Of a stretch of 64,000 bases of DNA, positions 61,800 to 64,000 are shown piece after piece. Source of the stretch: Burhinus oedicnemus (taxonomy: Eukaryota; Chordata; Aves; Charadriiformes; Burhinidae); the NCBI GenBank assembly GCA_008921705.1, contig VFFE01006978.1:1340180-1404179 (forward strand). The letters are read 5' to 3'. Under the pieces are notes generated by a model. The model ran no database searches. It was given only the letters and a program-made list of their open reading frames with translations, and was not told the DNA's origin. The first letter of the stretch is position 1. The number at the start of each line of letters is the position of its first letter. A program made the translations under genes and the position numbers.

Positions 61800-64000
61800 G
61801 TCATTTTATTTACTCTGTCTCTGGTTACTTGTCTGTACGGCATGTGTATGGACAGACTTGCTGTCCCAGCGCGTGTTGGAAGGTAGCTGGGTGTTCACCT
61901 TAAGATGTTCTTCATAGTGGGTAAAGTGAAACTTCACGCACCCTGCAAGGTGGTAGGTGGCATGAATTACACGTTCCCTGGCTTTAGGTTATTAAATAGT
62001 CAGTGTTTAAATAAAATGTCAGGAAATAAAAGGTTAGATTTGATTAATAGAGAAGTTTATTTGTCACTAACAGGAATGGCTAGCGTCTAACACAGTACCT
62101 TTAAAAAGTAAGTACAGCTGGTTAATAAAGTAATCTTTTGAAGGTTGGTATTTTAGTATTTTTATTTTTATGGATTTTTATCGTTTGCTCTCTCAGCACA
62201 CACAAGCTTATTTTGGTAACCAGCGTTGCTGTCTTCTCTGTTGGCTGGTAGGTTTATGAACGCTACCTCAGTAATAAATCTGCCCTCATCCCTGTTATAT
62301 CAGCAGCTTCACTGCGGTTGTATTTTTGCATCCAGGAGGCCACAGCTTCTCTGGGGACCACAGTAATTAGTCACTAGGCTATCCTCTGGGGTGATGGAAA
62401 ATGGAGCAACTGCTTAACCGTTCAGAAACAGGCTGATCAGTAATCTGACCAGTGTGTGCTGTGCATCCAGGTCAGCTGTTCAGCAAGACAGCAGCTTAAT
62501 TTTGTGTGTCTCTTTATCTCGGGACCTGTAATTTTGCTGGTTTATATTGATGTTTAGCCTATAGCCTTGTTTATCCACATGCACATTGGCTGTCTCTCCC
62601 CACCTCGAAGCAAAGACTTAATAGCAGAGGCTGTATCAGCTGGCCTATTACCAAGGCTTGATTATTTTTACCAAGCTTACTATTGAATGCTTACCAGCAT
62701 GTTATGAAGCGTTCTCATAAATGATTCAAACACGTATAATTGGCAAAAGATATAAACAAAGTATGGTTTGCAAGGCAGTATTTTTACTTGCTAATTTGCA
62801 GAGTTATTGGTAGAACCTCTCTCTTGGTGGTATTTTCCCGTGAAGAAGCTAACAAGGCTAATTGCAAGCAGAGGGCGAGAGAATCTCGAGGGTTTTACTA
62901 ACAGGAGTAGGCAGAAATGGCAAAGTGATGGGGTTCCCCCTGCTCTGGTGTGTGCCCGTGCAGGGTGGTGGCATTTGGGTACCAGCAGTCCCTGGTGGCT
63001 TGGGACCAGTGGTCCGTGGTTTCAGTCTAAAAAAAGGACATCTCAGGGTTGGGAAGCTGCTGAACTCTGCCTTTGCATAGGAGAGAATGGGAAAAACGGG
63101 TTACAGAGGCTCAATGCAGAGGGACCATGCTGGTCCTATGCGCTGGCAGAGGATGCTTTTCCCTTGGCTCCCACAGAGGATGCGGTGGCTGTGGTCCAGC
63201 AGCCCCGGCCACGCAGCGAGCGCAGGAGTTATCTCTGGTGCCTGCGTGCCATGCCTTGCAACAAAACAGCACTGAGATGAAACATAGGAAGCTTTCGCAT
63301 GGGTTGTGGCTTCAGCTGATTAAAAAGAGCAAGGCTGGAAGGGCAGGGATATTGCTGTTTGTCTCATTTCTCTTCCCTCTGGCAATTTCTTTCACTAACT
63401 GCAATTTAAAAAGTACGTTCAGATATAAAATAGATTTAAGGATTAATGTTTTGAAGAATGATTTATTTTTTTTCCTGAGGTAATTTATTTTATTTTTGGT
63501 TGTTTTTTATGCTCTCAGAAATGTGAAAAGTAATATTTAGAGTTAAAAGCAAATAGGAATTATTCTTGCAAATGAGAGATTTTAAATCTTCCTAAAATTA
63601 AAACAAGAAAGAGCTTTCCTCAATAGCTCCTTTTCAATAGCTGAGGATGATACAAAAGTGTGGGTGTTGTTGTGAGGGGGAAAATCGCCTATTTACCATG
63701 TTTTGTTTTAGTTTAATGTTTTGTTTTCCCTCTGAGAGCTTGGGCTAAGCTGTCATGGCAGATTACAGGAAGTTTTATTTTGCTGAGATTTTTTTATGAT
63801 GTGGTTTTTTTGCATGAAGGGAGGGGTGGTGGTGCCTTTTCTTATTATTTTAATTTTTTTTTTTTTGAGCTGTCGCATTTCCAGACTTATTGTCTTTATT
63901 GTTCTTGCTGATTTCTAACACAGGGTGACTTGAATCATTTGTCTTGTCTTTCCTTCCTGCCTTTGTGTAGACTTCTTGGCCATACAGCAGGGAACTGAGT
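61800..64000 (+). other. CABLES1 intron 2, start only
   Basis: AT-rich sequence following the weak GTCATT donor and continuing past the right edge. No third exon matching the CRTLSGSPRPK segment expected next was found. A T13 run at 63854-63866 continues the sense-strand T-run bias of intron 1. Overlapping open frames at about 62.8-63.5 kb are not recognisable as protein. Confidence 0.8.

Noticed and set aside
61708..61917. 69-codon open frame reading through exon 2 as a complete small protein
   Set aside because: Only the middle 24 residues are protein-like. The flanks are intron sequence read through the AG acceptor and GT donor.
1..64000. tRNA genes, CRISPR arrays, bacterial operons or mobile-element systems
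   Set aside because: No tRNA box pattern, regularly spaced repeat array or dense prokaryotic coding was seen. The sequence is vertebrate.

Overview
The window is nuclear DNA from a vertebrate, most likely a bird. Three CR1-type non-LTR retrotransposon tails (about 13.44, 46.48 and 50.99 kb) carry the sequence typical of avian CR1 elements. There are no Alu/B1-like SINEs, genes are sparse with very long introns, and the one gene found sits in a GC-rich CpG island of the kind seen in birds. Nothing suggests bacterial, viral or plasmid DNA.

The only protein-coding gene I can support is the 5' part of CABLES1 (Cdk5 and Abl enzyme substrate 1) on the + strand. Coding exon 1 is 24864-25399, ending in a phase-2 GT donor. 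Coding exon 2 is 61728-61799, preceded by a good polypyrimidine tract and AG. Joining them restores a Ser-Arg-Arg-Arg-Leu-Ile junction, which matches my recollection of mammalian CABLES1. Intron 1 is about 36.3 kb. Intron 2 runs off the right edge, so the cyclin-box C-terminus is not in the window. The promoter region has a TATAAATA box (24668), an upstream CACGTG E-box, GC boxes, a 20-N assembly gap between complementary GGA/CCT runs, and a short in-frame upstream ORF in the predicted 5' UTR.

Layout: 1-24 kb is intergenic DNA with no recognisable gene. It holds one sense CR1 tail, a GT-rich segment at 4.6-5.85 kb that may derive from an LTR, simple repeats, and a pair of tandem AP-1 motifs about 3.8 kb before the promoter. 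The CpG island with promoter and exon 1 spans 24.1-25.7 kb. Intron 1 (25.4-61.7 kb) contains two antisense CR1 fragments, many T-runs on the sense strand, several short tandem duplications, two homeodomain-type inverted repeats and a 30-bp exact duplication. Exon 2 and the start of intron 2 fill 61.7-64 kb.

I found no undescribed gene system. The points most worth a second look are the gap inside a predicted hairpin at the promoter, the in-frame uORF, the frame-neutral 72-nt exon 2 with a weak donor, the abrupt T-run strand polarity that starts with the gene, and the 30-bp near-palindromic duplication in intron 1.
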